Program-made: the position numbers and the translations under genes | Source: Pseudogemmobacter bohemicus | Lineage (GTDB): Bacteria > Pseudomonadota > Alphaproteobacteria > Rhodobacterales > Rhodobacteraceae | Length of the DNA: 58,696 nt | Reading direction: 5' to 3' | Assembly (NCBI RefSeq): GCF_003290025.1 | Contig: NZ_QNHG01000008.1 | Location: 35,754 to 94,449, forward strand | Notes under the pieces: model-generated | The model's database searches: none | What the model was told of the DNA's origin: nothing | The model's input: only the letters and a program-made list of their open reading frames with translations | Shown: positions 46,476 to 57,061 of the stretch, piece by piece | Layout of the letters: every line of letters starts with the position of its first letter | Position numbering within the stretch: position 1 is the stretch's first letter

Positions 46476-46890
46476 CCCGCCTGCAACGACCATTGAGGAG
46501 GTAGGCCTTGCCGCCCTTGTCGCCCTGACAAGCGAGGCTGCACAATCCGCACGCCGGATATCGTCGGTTGCGGGCTCCGCAGCCTCGCTGGAACTTGTTA
46601 CGACCTGCTGACTGGCTCCCCGTCAGCGCCTTTCGGTATAACGGTGTCTTGGAGCGGCTGACTGATCCAGGTTTGCATGGGCCGATATTCAGCATGCCAT
46701 CGCGTTCCGGGGAGCCGGAAGTGCGAGGGTCGCATCCATTTTTGATTCAGGCATAATTCAGAGAGGACGCTAACACCGATCAGCCCCGGCGGCGGACGAT
46801 GATCGTATGGTCAGAACGCTGCCGTGTCGCCGCGCCGAAGCGAAGGCGTCACACGCGGACAAGTTTTTCAGACCTGATCGGAGGCTACAG
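46476..46890. other. Gap between regulator gene and small-protein operon
   Basis: About 415 bases without a supported gene. Short frames are present on both strands but none has a good start plus family signal. The last ~90 bases should hold the promoter of the following operon, whose start has CGGAGG at 46879-46884. Confidence 0.4.
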
Positions 46891-47163
46891 ATGAACATCC
46901 GCTCATCCAGGAAGCAGGTGACTTTCGCGCATCCTTTCACCTTGTCAGGTTACGCCGATCTGCTGCCCGCCGGAAATTATGATGTCCTCGTCGAGGAAGA
47001 GCTTCTGCAGGGGTTGAGCTTTGAGGCCTACCGCAGGACCTCGACCCATATGATTGTCACAGGACGGGCTGGTCGGGCGGAGATGCGACCGATCACTGAG
47101 AAAGACCTTGAGGCCGCGATCGGGCGAGATCAGGCAGCACCTCAGCCCGGGGGCGCAGAATGA
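46891..47163 (+). CDS. Small conserved protein, first gene of the transglutaminase operon
   Basis: 90 residues from ATG 46891, preceded by CGGAGG. MNIRSSRKQVTFAHPFTLSG, then YADLLPAGNYDVLVEEELLQ, followed by SFEAYRRTSTHMIVTGRAG, looks like a compact all-beta protein. I recall similar hypothetical proteins in Rhizobiales and Rhodobacterales. It overlaps the next gene by four bases (ATGA), so the two are translationally coupled. No catalytic motif is visible. Confidence 0.72.
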   Translation: MNIRSSRKQVTFAHPFTLSGYADLLPAGNYDVLVEEELLQGLSFEAYRRTSTHMIVTGRAGRAEMRPITEKDLEAAIGRDQAAPQPGGAE

Positions 47164-47471
47164 GTGATGATCCGGTGAGCCTTGATGCCCGGCGTAGCAC
47201 CGAAGGACAGATGGCGACGGATTTTCGCCGTCATGCTCTCAGGGAGTTCGAAGCCGATCAGGAGGCCCTGCGCAAACGCCAGGAGGAGCTTGAAGCGCAA
47301 TTTCTCGCCGAGCCATCGGTGACATGGATCGAGGCAGCAGTGAAGGCCCAATACCTGATCCGTCGCTACGCAGAGACTGCGGAAGCAGGGGACGCCCGTA
47401 AGCAGAAGCTGATCCAGCGCGCCCTCGGAGATCTGGCGCGACTGATCGAGAGCGAACCGAAAAAACCGTGA
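47160..47471 (+). CDS. Small coiled-coil protein, second gene of the operon
   Basis: 103 residues from ATG 47160 within the stop of the previous gene. It is strongly helical and charged: FRRHALREFEADQEALRKRQ, then EELEAQFLAEPSVTWIEAAV and KAQYLIRRYAETAEAGDARK. A coiled coil spans roughly residues 20-50. It overlaps the next gene by four bases (GTGA). No known domain; possibly a structural or regulatory partner of the adjacent small proteins. Confidence 0.7.
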   Translation: MSDDPVSLDARRSTEGQMATDFRRHALREFEADQEALRKRQEELEAQFLAEPSVTWIEAAVKAQYLIRRYAETAEAGDARKQKLIQRALGDLARLIESEPKKP

Positions 47472-47662
47472 AAGATTCCTCGCCTGACGACAACGATCTG
47501 CAACGCGCCCTTGCGGATGCACCAAGGGAACGATCCTGCCTGCGATGCCAGACGATGTTCTGGAGCGAGGGGTTCGGCGAGCGCATATGCAAACGCTGCA
47601 AAGGGTCTCATTCGTGGAAGAATGCCGTCCCCGTTTCCCCGGGCTCTTCGCGAAGGTCCTGA
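47468..47662 (+). CDS. Small zinc-ribbon protein, third gene of the operon
   Basis: 64 residues from GTG 47468, which overlaps the preceding stop. Two knuckles, SCLRCQTMFWSEGFGERICK and RCKGSHSW, form C-x2-C-x12-C-x2-C, a treble-clef or ribbon zinc site. I recall similar short proteins in alphaproteobacteria without function. Nucleic-acid or protein binding is a reasonable guess only. It is followed after 45 bases by the transglutaminase gene. Confidence 0.72.
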   Translation: MKDSSPDDNDLQRALADAPRERSCLRCQTMFWSEGFGERICKRCKGSHSWKNAVPVSPGSSRRS

Positions 47663-47707
47663 AAAGCATTATCTGCGGGCATAGCGGCGGTCGAAAGCAG
47701 GATACAC

Positions 47708-48595
47708 GTGGTCTTTCTCGAAACGGTTCATACGACCACCTACCGATATCGAAGCGAGGTCTCCCTCGGACCGCACCGCATGATGCTTCGGCCACGCGAG
47801 TCCCGGGACCTGCACCTCCTATACCATGACGTTTCCCTGTCTCCGGCTGCGGAACTGTCATGGGCGAATGACGTCTCGGGAAACGTGATCACCACGGCCA
47901 CGTTTTTGCAGCCGACCGCCTGCTTGCGGATCGAGAGCCGCGCCAGGATCGAATTGACGGCTTCGCCCTCGCCAGGATTCGCCATTGCGCCCTCCGCGAT
48001 GCGCTGGCCGTTCCTCTACTCCGGTGACGACTGGACCGACCTTGGTGCGCTGGCCATGCCACAATATCCCGATCCCGAGGGCCATTTCTCTCGCTGGGTC
48101 GAGGGATTTGTCTACGGCTGGCGCACCGACACGCTGTCCCTGCTGATGGATATCAGCGACGGGATATCCGACCGCATTTCCTATCAGAGCCGGGAGACCG
48201 AGGGCACGCTATCGCCGCTTGAAACCCTGCACCGTGGCTGGGGGTCGTGCAGGGATTTCGCGGTCATGCTGGCGGAAGCTGCAAGGATACTCAAGTTCGG
48301 CGCACGTATCGTGTCCGGATATCTGTTCGATCCCCGTGAAAGCCTTGTCGGATCCACGGGGCCGGGTTCGACCCATGCCTGGACCGAGATCTATGTGCCC
48401 GGCGCGGGCTGGATCACTTTCGATCCGACCAACCGGAGTGTTGGTGCAAGGAATCTGATCCCGGTGGCCGTGGCCCGCGATGTGCGCCAGATCGTCCCGG
48501 TTTCGGGCAGCTTCATCGGCAACAGTGATGCACTTATCGAAATGGCGGTCAGTGTCACTGTAACCGCAGAGAACCTCGACCAGGCCCCGTCGTAA
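47708..48595 (+). CDS. Transglutaminase-like cysteine peptidase family protein
   Basis: 295 residues from GTG 47708. The N-terminal beta-sandwich starts [20 protein letters not shown], then [11 protein letters not shown], a typical opening of bacterial transglutaminase-like proteins. The catalytic triad is visible: Cys in [18 protein letters not shown] (~residue 181), His in [16 protein letters not shown] (~223), and Asp in [10 protein letters not shown]. No signal peptide, so probably cytoplasmic. Such proteins act as proteases or amide-forming enzymes, and some cluster with circularly permuted ATP-grasp genes, which are absent here. Last gene of the operon, convergent with ndvB. Confidence 0.88.
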   Translation: MVFLETVHTTTYRYRSEVSLGPHRMMLRPRESRDLHLLYHDVSLSPAAELSWANDVSGNVITTATFLQPTACLRIESRARIELTASPSPGFAIAPSAMRWPFLYSGDDWTDLGALAMPQYPDPEGHFSRWVEGFVYGWRTDTLSLLMDISDGISDRISYQSRETEGTLSPLETLHRGWGSCRDFAVMLAEAARILKFGARIVSGYLFDPRESLVGSTGPGSTHAWTEIYVPGAGWITFDPTNRSVGARNLIPVAVARDVRQIVPVSGSFIGNSDALIEMAVSVTVTAENLDQAPS

Positions 48596-48634
48596 CGTGG
48601 CGCTGTTCGGCGGCCCGAACCGACTTGTGGGCGG

Positions 48635-51600
48635 TCACACGGACTGAGGCGGGATATGCAACCGAACCAGGTGCTGCGCGCCGTCCAACAGCACGCGTGT
48701 GTCGTTGTCCTTCGAATGGATGAAACCTTCGGGAGCAATGTCGCCCTGCGTAATCCGGATATCGATGGCGGTGCCGGCCACCTGCACCGTTGCGGAGAAG
48801 CCAGGCCAATGCGCAGGCAGGCACGGTGCGATCCGCACATGGTCGCCCTCGCGCCGAATGCCGAGAATGCCCTCGACCGCAGCGCGATACATCCATGCCG
48901 CAGACCCGGTGTACCATGTCCAGCCGCCCCGTCCTTCATGCGGGCCGACTGAATAGACATCCGCCGCAACGACATAGGGTTCGACCTTGTATCGTCCGGC
49001 GTCTTCCGCTGTCAGCGCATGATTGATCGGATTCAGCATCGCGAACAGGCGCACCGCGCCGTCACCGTCGCCAAGCTTCGCCCGTGCCAGTACTGCCCAC
49101 ATCGCGGCATGGCTGTATTGCCCACCATTTTCACGCAGACCAGGGGGGTAGCCCGCAATATATCCGGGATCGGGGCCGAAGCCGACGGCCGCATTGTCAA
49201 AAGGCGGGGTGAACAGCAGAGCAATACCCGGATCGGGGCGGATCAGATGCCGTTCGACCGAGGCCAGGGCCGTGGCGGCGCGGGCCGGATCAGCCTGACC
49301 TGACAAGACTGCCCAGCTTTGCGCGATGGAGTCGATCCGGCACGCGGTTCCAGCGGCCGAGCCAAGCCAGGTCCCGTCATCGAAGGTGGCGCGGCGATAC
49401 CATTCCCCGTCCCAGGCTTCCCGCTCCAGCGCCGCGCGAAGGTCGGTAGCATGCGCCTGCCAGCGCACGGCGCGTGCTGGATCGCGAACCTCGGCCATGG
49501 GAATGAAGCGGCTAAGCGTATCCAGCAGCAGCCAGCCGAGCCAGACGCTCTCGCCGCGCCCCGCCTCACCAACCCGGTTCATGCCGTCATTCCAGTCGCC
49601 GGTGCCGATCAGCGGCAGGCCGAGCGCACCTGTCAGCGCGATGGTGCGGTCGAGGCCAAGCGCGCAATGCTGCCAGAGCGTCGCATCGGTTCCCGATAGC
49701 TCGGGCTGGAAGAAGGCGTCATGCTGGCCCGATGCCAGTAAAGCTCCGTCAATGAAGGGAACCCGCTCGTCAAGCACCAAGCTGTCGCCTGTCACCGCAA
49801 CATATTCCCCGGCGGCGTAGGCCAGCCATACGCAATCATCCGATATTCGCGTGCGCACGCCCTGGCCCGAATGCGGCAACCACCAGTGCTGCACATCGCC
49901 TTCGGGGAATTGTCGCCCGGCCGCGCGCAACAAATGGCTGCGGACGCGGTCGGGCTGCGACAGGGTCAGCGCCATGCCATCCTGCAACTGGTCACGGAAC
50001 CCATAGGCCCCACTGGCCTGATAGAAGCCGGCGCGCGCGTGAACGCGGCAGGCCAGAGTCTGGTACTGCAGCCAGCCATTGACCATGACATCCATCGCAC
50101 GGTCAGGCGTTTCGATCTGCACGGTTCCGAGCACGGCCTCCCAATGCGCTTCGACCTCGGCCAGCGCGGCATCAAGATCAGTCTTGCGGAGGCGGCAGAT
50201 CAGGGTTCGTGCGTCTTCGACAGAGACCGTCTGGCCGAGGAAGTGGTCAATGACGATCTGAGCACCCGGCGCCAGTTCTACCTTGCGTTCCAGAGCCATG
50301 CAGGGATCGAGGCCTGATCCGGCACGGCCTGCCAATGGTTGTCCGTGGCTGACCGCCAGTGGCATGGTGGGTGCGCCGCCCCGGCCCAGAAACCCGGTGC
50401 GGTCGGCGGTGAACCCGCTTTGCGCGCCTGCCAGATCGGCGAACATCACACGGTCAGGGAAGGCCGTGTTCCAAGGATTGCGGGCAAAGAGCGCGCCGGT
50501 CTCACCGTCGCGTTCGGTGGTCAGGAACGGCGCCGAGCCCGCGCGTGACGGGCCCATCACCGGCTCGGCATAGCTGATCACGGTCAGACGCCGGGGCTGC
50601 CCGGACAGGTTGCGCAGGGTCAGGCGCGAAATTTTTACCGGATCCGCCAGCGGCACGAATTGCAGCAGGTCAAGGCCGATGTTCCCCGCCTGATGCTGAA
50701 ACCGGCTGTAGCCAAAGCCATGACGCGCGATGTGACGCCCCGCCTGGCGCAAAGGTGCGAAGGTGGGCGAGAATACTTCGCCGGTGGCATCGTCGCGGAT
50801 GTAGAATGCCTCTCCCGTCGGATCGGCCACTGCATCGTTCGACCACGGCGTCAGGCGGTTCTCGCGGCTGTTCCCGGCCCAGGTGCCGGTGCTGCCGGTG
50901 GCAGAGACGTGAAAGCCAAGGCTGTCATTGGCGATGACATTGATCCAGGGCGCCGGTGTCGGGATGCTGCCGTCAAGGATCGTGACATATTCCCGGCCCT
51001 GACGCGCAAAGCCGCCGATGCCGTTGAAGAACTCCAGCTCTTCGACCGATGGTGGGCTGGCCGTGGCAGGGAGTTGCCGCTCCCATGTTGCCGGGGGCGC
51101 CTCTTCGCCAATATCATCTGCCAGGATTACAGCGATCTGCTCGGCCAGGGTGCCGCGCCGCGCCACCAGATGCACCCGCGCCACCGAGATCAGCAGCGAC
51201 CGCGCCTCGGGCGAGATGAGATCGGCGCGCAGGGCATGTATTTGCCCACCTCCACCGCCATCCGGCGCCCGTGAGCCCCTCAGCGCCGCCTCGATCCCCG
51301 CTTGCAGGCCCTGAACATAGGAGGCGGGATGCTCGTTGAGGATTACCAGATCCACCGCCAGGCCTTTGCCGCGCCAGTATTCCTGCGCCAGCAGCATCTC
51401 ATGCACCCGCGCTATGTCGGCGGCATCGTCGATGCGCAGCAGCACGATGGGCAGATCGCCCGAGACGCCCATCGGCCAAAGTGCAGATTGCTTGCCTGCG
51501 CCCGTGGCGACAAGATCGGCACGTGCCCGGAAACGCATGTCCGAACAGAGGATCGGGGCGGTGAGGCGCTGGAAGCCGGCTGCCTGCACCGGTGTGATCG

Positions 51601-54600
51601 CGAGATGGCGCAGTTGAACCTGTGCCTGGGTCCAGGCGAGTGTTCTTGCCCTATCAAAGGCATTGCGGTCATGGTGTCGGTCGATCAGGTCGGTGAGCGC
51701 ATCGCGGGTCGGCGCGACCACTGTCCAGAACGCGAGTTTCACGGTGCCGCCTGCCGGAATCGTGACCCGCTGACGCAGCGCAAAGACCGGGTCCAGCACA
51801 GTGCCGACCCCTCCCTCCAAACGGCTCCCCGCGATCAGAGCCTGCGCCGAGGACAGGTCATTGTCGCGCCCGACAAAAGCAGCGCGGTCGGTCTCGAACT
51901 CCATCGCCGCGGAAAGCTCACCCTCCACCACCAGAAAATGGGCCGCCCAGACCGGGGTTTCATCAGGGGAACGCGGCCTGCGGGTCGCGATGACGGCGCC
52001 GAACTCCGGCAGGTATTCGGTCTGCACGAACATCCGGGCAAAGGCGGGATGCGCAGCATCCGCAGCCGGTGTGGTCAGGGCCAGCTCGGCATAGGATGTC
52101 AGTTCTACCTCACGCGGACGGCGGGACGTGGAAGTGATTGCAACCCGGCGCACTTCGGCATCATCCTCGCCCGAAACGAGCACATCCATCGCTGTGGACA
52201 GAGTGCCCTGCCTGCGTGAGAAGCCGACGCGATCCTCAAAGAACTGCACCTCGCGCTGGTCGTCGTCTGCCGCGCCCTCGACGGAATGCAGCTGGCCGCC
52301 CTGTAGATCGCGTAGCCAGATCCGCGTGCCGCCGGTGTCACGCGTGGCATCCGCCTGCCATCGCGTCAGGGCGATGTCGCCCCAACGGCTGTAGCCGCCG
52401 CCCGTTGCTGTCAGCATCACCGCATAACTGCCGTTCGACAGGATATGGGCGACCGGCGGCCCCTGTGGGGTGCCTTCGATCAGCGCCATCCGCTGCATGT
52501 CCAGCGCGCTCGGGCTGTCGGGCACCGCCATGGCTTCAAGGCGCGGCGTCACGGCAGGGATGTCGCGCGGGATGCGTTCCTGCAAGACAAGCTCGGTCGC
52601 GCGGATCATCGGCTCGGCATGGAAATGCGCCCGCATGCGACCAGATTGCAGGATATTTGCGATGGCGACGATGGTCATGCCCTGATGATGCGCCATATAG
52701 CTGCGAACCACGGCAACGGTTTCGCCTTCGGGCAGCCGCGAGGCCGTGAAATCCAGCGCCTCATAAAACCCGTAGCGACCACGGCCCCCAGCCGCCGCCA
52801 GCGCGGCATAGTTGCGGTGGGCCTCGGCCGGGGCGAACATCACCGCAAGCCCGGTGGCATAGGGCGCCACCACCAGATCGGTGGCAAGGCCGCGCTTCAG
52901 CCCCATTCCCGGGATACCGAAGGTGGAGTACTGGTAATTCATATCCAGATCGCGGGCGTTGAAGCCGGATTCCGATATGCCCCAGGGGACCCCATGCCGG
53001 CGGCCGTAGGCGCGCTGCCCGGCCACAACCTGCCGGTTGGTCTGATCGAGCAGGCTGCCCGATGGCTCCTCCATCACCAATGCCGGCATCAGATATTCGA
53101 ACATCGAGCCGGACCAGGATACCAGCACCGACCCGCCGCGCGCGGGCGTGGCGGATCGGCCCAGGCGGAACCAGTGGCGCACCGGCACATCGCCCTTTGC
53201 GATGGCGAACAGGCTGGCCAGCCGCGCCTCGGAGGCCAGAAGGTCATAGCAGCTCTCGTCGAGGGCATTGTCGTTGCGGGACCAGCCGATCGACAGAAGC
53301 TTGCGGTCTGGATCGAAGAGAAAGGCGAAATCCATCGCCAGAGCCATGGCCCGCGCCTGCGCCGCCAATGCGTGCAGCCGCGGCGGCAGCGCGGCGGGAT
53401 CATAGGGATGAGCGTTGCGCGCGCACTGGTCGCACAGGGCCTGCAACCATTCGCGAAGATCATCGGCAAATGGTTCGTTCGCCAATGCCCCCTTGGCCTT
53501 TACGGCCAGACGAAGGATGGCGGGCCAGGCGACGCTTTCGCCGGGGATGACTATTGCAGCCTCCAACCCGTCCAGGAGGCCGCTAATGGGCACTCCACCG
53601 CCATTTCGTGACTGCCGGGCAAGTTGGAGTGTATCGACAAGGCCCGCGCGTTGGGTGTTACTGTCCGGCCAGCCTTCATCGCTTGCCCAGCTTTCGCAGG
53701 CGTTTGCCAGAGCGATCAGATGCCCTGCCAGATTCCCGCTGTCGACCGATGAGACATAGGCCGGGTTGAGCACCTGCCCATCTGCCGTCCCATACCAGTT
53801 GTAGAAATGCCCTTTATGCTTCGGCAGTTTTTGCATCGTGGCAAGGGTCGCCTCCAACCTTTCTGTCGCCTCGACGGTTCCGATCCAGCCGAACTCGCGG
53901 GCGGCCACGCAGGACAGCAGATAGAGGCCCATATTCGTGGGCGAGGTGCGGGCCGCAGTCAGCGGCACCGGAACTTCCTGATGGTTGTCGGGTGGCAGAT
54001 GGCTGTGATCCGCCGTCACGAAGGTCTCGAAATAGCGCCAGGTCGCACGGGCGATTACGCGCAGGTCACGCGCGGCATCGGGGGACAGGGTGTTCTGTTG
54101 CGGGCCGGCAGATGGACGGCTGATCCGGAATGCGATGAACGGCGCACAAACCCACAACGCCGCAAACGGCAGCGCCAGCGGGGCCGCAGCAGGCGCCAGT
54201 GTCACGGCGCCGGCCACAAGAAATGTTCCCAACCCCATCCCGCCGGCCATGAAAAGTGAAAAGCTCCAAAGCCCGGGCCGCGCCCGGCCAGATGCCTGGG
54301 CTGCAGTTGTCCACTCCAGAAGATGGCGGCGAGAGACACCGGTCCGCCACAGACTGCGCAGAATGGCATCCATCATGCGCCATGCGGAATCGGCGAGGAA
54401 AGTCGCAGCCAGCCCGACCCGCAAGCCAGCCATACCCAGATCGCCTGCCGACTGGCGAAGATGGCTGGAGGGGTCCAACCCCGCCCGGCGCGGGATCACC
54501 CCAAGGATCGTTGGCCAGACCACAGGCAACGCCAGCGCGGCCAACAGCAGCAGCGTGGCGCTCAGCGCAGCCTCCTCTGGCAACAGCCACCCGAGTGTCA

Positions 54601-57061
54601 GCGCCGCGAGCATGGACGGTGCGATCAGCGAGCGGCGCAGCGTATCGGCCATCTTGACCCGTCCCAGCACCGGCACCCCGGGCGCGAAGAGCCAGCGCAA
54701 AAGCTGCCAGTCGCCACGCGTCCAGCGGTGTTGGCGGCGCGCGGCAACGTCAACACGGCCGGGAAAAGCCTCGATCAGTTCGACATCCGAGGCCAGACCC
54801 GCGCGGGAGAAAATGCCCTCCAGCAGGTCATGGCTCAGCAGGGTGTTGTCGGGCACTCGCCCCCGCATCGCCGCCTCGAAGGCGTCGATGTCATAGATAC
54901 CCTTGCCGGTAAAAGACCCCTCGCCGAACAGATCCTGCCACAGGTCCGAGGCCGCCGAGGCATAGGGATCCATCCCGCCCGGCCCTGCGGTCGCCCTTTG
55001 ATAGAGCGTGGCGGGCATGCCTGGCTCCAGCGATGGGGTGACACGAGGTTGCAGGATACCGTAGCCGCTGGTCACCCGGCCCAATGCGGAATCAAAGATC
55101 GGACGGTTCAGCGGATGGGCGATCTTGCCGATCAGACGCGCCGCCGTGTCGCGCGGCATCCGCGTGTCGGCATCCAGGGTGATGACGTAGCGCACATCGG
55201 CAGGAACGACGGGCACGATCCCATCGGCTTCTCGGAACCCCGTATCCATTGCCCCCCGTAACAAGAGGTTCAATTCGTGCAGCTTGCCGCGCTTGCGCTC
55301 CCACCCCATCCAGACGCCCTCGGACGCATTGAACTGCCTGGGGCGGTGCAGGTGCAGGAAACGCGGGCCCGCCGGACCAGGCGGATGGCGACGGTTCAGG
55401 GCTGCGATGCCCTCTGTCGCCTGTTCCAGCAGTGCCGCATCGTCCGGCATGACCTCATGCGGGGCGTCAACGTTGTCCGTCAGCAGAATGAACGTCAGAT
55501 CGCCGCCTGCACCAGAAAGATGATGAACCTCTAACGCCTCTATTTGCGCACGCAGATCATCGTGGCCAGAGACCAATACCGGGACCGCGACAACCGTGCG
55601 AAACTCGGACGGCACACCTGCCCGCAGATCTAAGCCCGGCAACAGGGTCGCCCCGACACCGGCGCCCACGATGCGGTTCACCAGCATCATCGCAACGCCG
55701 CTGGCCGGCAGCACCATGGCCAGAAGCCAGAGAGACCCGACAATTCCACCTGAGATCCACATGGCGCAAAGCGATAGCAAGACCAGCGTCAGAACCGCGA
55801 TAGCGCCGAGATAGCCACGCAGGCCCGCTGCGATCCCCCATCTGCGAAACCTCAGATGGATAGGGGGGCGAAAGCCGATCTCCTGTTCAAAGGCCGGTCT
55901 TCCTGCCGCGATCAACGACCAACCAGGATCCGCCCGCATGGTCCCTGCGGGCGCTGCCGATGCCCGTCGGCATGCCAAAGCGACGACTTCTCCCTCGCTC
56001 AGTGCAACACCGCGCGCGAGATCCTCGACCCCACTGCGGTAAAGATTGCGACTGGGAAAATCCATTGCCGCATAGCCGGGATAGTCGCGCAAATCAGCCT
56101 CGACCAGGCTGACGCTTTCAAAGAGATCAGACCAGTCGGTCGCGGAAATTCTGCGCATCGCGGTGATGACATTGCGCAGAGTGACGTTCGAGGCGCCCTG
56201 TCGTTCCTGTGCGTGGCGGACGACAGTGTCGATATTCGTTCCCTGCGTCGCCAGAGTCTCCTCAAGCCAGCCGAGCGCGGGATTGGTGCGCGGATCGCGG
56301 TCGCGCATGCGTTTGGCCAGTTGGGCGGCGAACACCTCGGACAGCGGGCGTCCGGCGAGGCGTGCCACTTCGGGCAACAAGGCGGTATGTGCCTGACCCG
56401 GGGCACAGATGCGATCAGCAAGGCTGTTGGCATCGAGCCGGTCAGCGCGCCCCATCGTCATCTGATCCGCCAGCCGGCGCAGGTTCTCGATCAGAACGAT
56501 GCGCAGGGTGATGGCAACGGCCCAGAGCTCGCCGATCGTCAGCGGCTGCACCGTTTGATATGCGACGAGGTAACGGCGCAGGATGTCGGGATCGAAATGG
56601 CTGTCGGTATGGGCCACGAATGCCCAGGTCACGCCGAAGACGCGTGGGTATCCTGCGAATGGACCATCCGCCAGTTTTGGCAGAAGACGATAATACCCTT
56701 CGGGAAGATCGGTGCGAACTTCCCGGATCTGCGCCTCGACGAGGTGGTAATTGTCCAGAAGCCAGGTCGCGGCGGGCACCACTTCGCGCCCGGCTGCAAC
56801 TTCACTGGCGCTGGCGCGCCACGCCGTAAGCAACACCTTTGCATTGTCGTCCAGCCGGCGGCGCAATGTCCGGACCCTTTTTGTCCGTTCAGCCACCGGC
56901 TGCGCAGAAGCCAGCGAGATCGCGTGCTGCTCAAGCCGCTCGGCGCTGAAAAGTTCTGCGCGAACAGGTGCCGTATCCGCCCAGGGGTGACCCGGCACGA
57001 TATCACGGGTCGTCATCCCGGCAGAAATACGTTCGACCGCCGCTCCGAGGCGGCCGCTCAA
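48635..57061 (-). CDS. ndvB: Cyclic beta-1,2-glucan synthase (NdvB/ChvB-like)
   Basis: 2,808 residues from TTG 57061, which overlaps the upstream stop (TTGA); ATG 57016 is an alternative. In order: a soluble N-terminal region; membrane helices from ~413 (LGAIAVLTLVLLSLCAMWIS); a GT84 glycosyltransferase with VRYVITLDADTRMPRD near 628; more helices (~820-1010); a glucoamylase-like domain (KGHFYNWYGTADGQVLNPAY, SSVDSGNLAGHLIALANAC); and C-terminal GH94-type domains (AYGFRDQLQDGMALT; LIGTGDWNDGMNRVGEAGRG near 2490). This matches full-length inner-membrane enzymes that start, extend and cyclise beta-1,2-glucan from UDP-glucose for osmoadaptation and host interaction. No internal stop. It ends 39 bases from the convergent transglutaminase gene. 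Confidence 0.94.
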   Translation of the reverse strand: MSGRLGAAVERISAGMTTRDIVPGHPWADTAPVRAELFSAERLEQHAISLASAQPVAERTKRVRTLRRRLDDNAKVLLTAWRASASEVAAGREVVPAATWLLDNYHLVEAQIREVRTDLPEGYYRLLPKLADGPFAGYPRVFGVTWAFVAHTDSHFDPDILRRYLVAYQTVQPLTIGELWAVAITLRIVLIENLRRLADQMTMGRADRLDANSLADRICAPGQAHTALLPEVARLAGRPLSEVFAAQLAKRMRDRDPRTNPALGWLEETLATQGTNIDTVVRHAQERQGASNVTLRNVITAMRRISATDWSDLFESVSLVEADLRDYPGYAAMDFPSRNLYRSGVEDLARGVALSEGEVVALACRRASAAPAGTMRADPGWSLIAAGRPAFEQEIGFRPPIHLRFRRWGIAAGLRGYLGAIAVLTLVLLSLCAMWISGGIVGSLWLLAMVLPASGVAMMLVNRIVGAGVGATLLPGLDLRAGVPSEFRTVVAVPVLVSGHDDLRAQIEALEVHHLSGAGGDLTFILLTDNVDAPHEVMPDDAALLEQATEGIAALNRRHPPGPAGPRFLHLHRPRQFNASEGVWMGWERKRGKLHELNLLLRGAMDTGFREADGIVPVVPADVRYVITLDADTRMPRDTAARLIGKIAHPLNRPIFDSALGRVTSGYGILQPRVTPSLEPGMPATLYQRATAGPGGMDPYASAASDLWQDLFGEGSFTGKGIYDIDAFEAAMRGRVPDNTLLSHDLLEGIFSRAGLASDVELIEAFPGRVDVAARRQHRWTRGDWQLLRWLFAPGVPVLGRVKMADTLRRSLIAPSMLAALTLGWLLPEEAALSATLLLLAALALPVVWPTILGVIPRRAGLDPSSHLRQSAGDLGMAGLRVGLAATFLADSAWRMMDAILRSLWRTGVSRRHLLEWTTAAQASGRARPGLWSFSLFMAGGMGLGTFLVAGAVTLAPAAAPLALPFAALWVCAPFIAFRISRPSAGPQQNTLSPDAARDLRVIARATWRYFETFVTADHSHLPPDNHQEVPVPLTAARTSPTNMGLYLLSCVAAREFGWIGTVEATERLEATLATMQKLPKHKGHFYNWYGTADGQVLNPAYVSSVDSGNLAGHLIALANACESWASDEGWPDSNTQRAGLVDTLQLARQSRNGGGVPISGLLDGLEAAIVIPGESVAWPAILRLAVKAKGALANEPFADDLREWLQALCDQCARNAHPYDPAALPPRLHALAAQARAMALAMDFAFLFDPDRKLLSIGWSRNDNALDESCYDLLASEARLASLFAIAKGDVPVRHWFRLGRSATPARGGSVLVSWSGSMFEYLMPALVMEEPSGSLLDQTNRQVVAGQRAYGRRHGVPWGISESGFNARDLDMNYQYSTFGIPGMGLKRGLATDLVVAPYATGLAVMFAPAEAHRNYAALAAAGGRGRYGFYEALDFTASRLPEGETVAVVRSYMAHHQGMTIVAIANILQSGRMRAHFHAEPMIRATELVLQERIPRDIPAVTPRLEAMAVPDSPSALDMQRMALIEGTPQGPPVAHILSNGSYAVMLTATGGGYSRWGDIALTRWQADATRDTGGTRIWLRDLQGGQLHSVEGAADDDQREVQFFEDRVGFSRRQGTLSTAMDVLVSGEDDAEVRRVAITSTSRRPREVELTSYAELALTTPAADAAHPAFARMFVQTEYLPEFGAVIATRRPRSPDETPVWAAHFLVVEGELSAAMEFETDRAAFVGRDNDLSSAQALIAGSRLEGGVGTVLDPVFALRQRVTIPAGGTVKLAFWTVVAPTRDALTDLIDRHHDRNAFDRARTLAWTQAQVQLRHLAITPVQAAGFQRLTAPILCSDMRFRARADLVATGAGKQSALWPMGVSGDLPIVLLRIDDAADIARVHEMLLAQEYWRGKGLAVDLVILNEHPASYVQGLQAGIEAALRGSRAPDGGGGGQIHALRADLISPEARSLLISVARVHLVARRGTLAEQIAVILADDIGEEAPPATWERQLPATASPPSVEELEFFNGIGGFARQGREYVTILDGSIPTPAPWINVIANDSLGFHVSATGSTGTWAGNSRENRLTPWSNDAVADPTGEAFYIRDDATGEVFSPTFAPLRQAGRHIARHGFGYSRFQHQAGNIGLDLLQFVPLADPVKISRLTLRNLSGQPRRLTVISYAEPVMGPSRAGSAPFLTTERDGETGALFARNPWNTAFPDRVMFADLAGAQSGFTADRTGFLGRGGAPTMPLAVSHGQPLAGRAGSGLDPCMALERKVELAPGAQIVIDHFLGQTVSVEDARTLICRLRKTDLDAALAEVEAHWEAVLGTVQIETPDRAMDVMVNGWLQYQTLACRVHARAGFYQASGAYGFRDQLQDGMALTLSQPDRVRSHLLRAAGRQFPEGDVQHWWLPHSGQGVRTRISDDCVWLAYAAGEYVAVTGDSLVLDERVPFIDGALLASGQHDAFFQPELSGTDATLWQHCALGLDRTIALTGALGLPLIGTGDWNDGMNRVGEAGRGESVWLGWLLLDTLSRFIPMAEVRDPARAVRWQAHATDLRAALEREAWDGEWYRRATFDDGTWLGSAAGTACRIDSIAQSWAVLSGQADPARAATALASVERHLIRPDPGIALLFTPPFDNAAVGFGPDPGYIAGYPPGLRENGGQYSHAAMWAVLARAKLGDGDGAVRLFAMLNPINHALTAEDAGRYKVEPYVVAADVYSVGPHEGRGGWTWYTGSAAWMYRAAVEGILGIRREGDHVRIAPCLPAHWPGFSATVQVAGTAIDIRITQGDIAPEGFIHSKDNDTRVLLDGAQHLVRLHIPPQSV

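Noticed and set aside
46600-46760. A tRNA- or tmRNA-like sequence before the small-protein operon
   Set aside because: Some tRNA-like words are present but no cloverleaf with paired acceptor and anticodon stems could be drawn.
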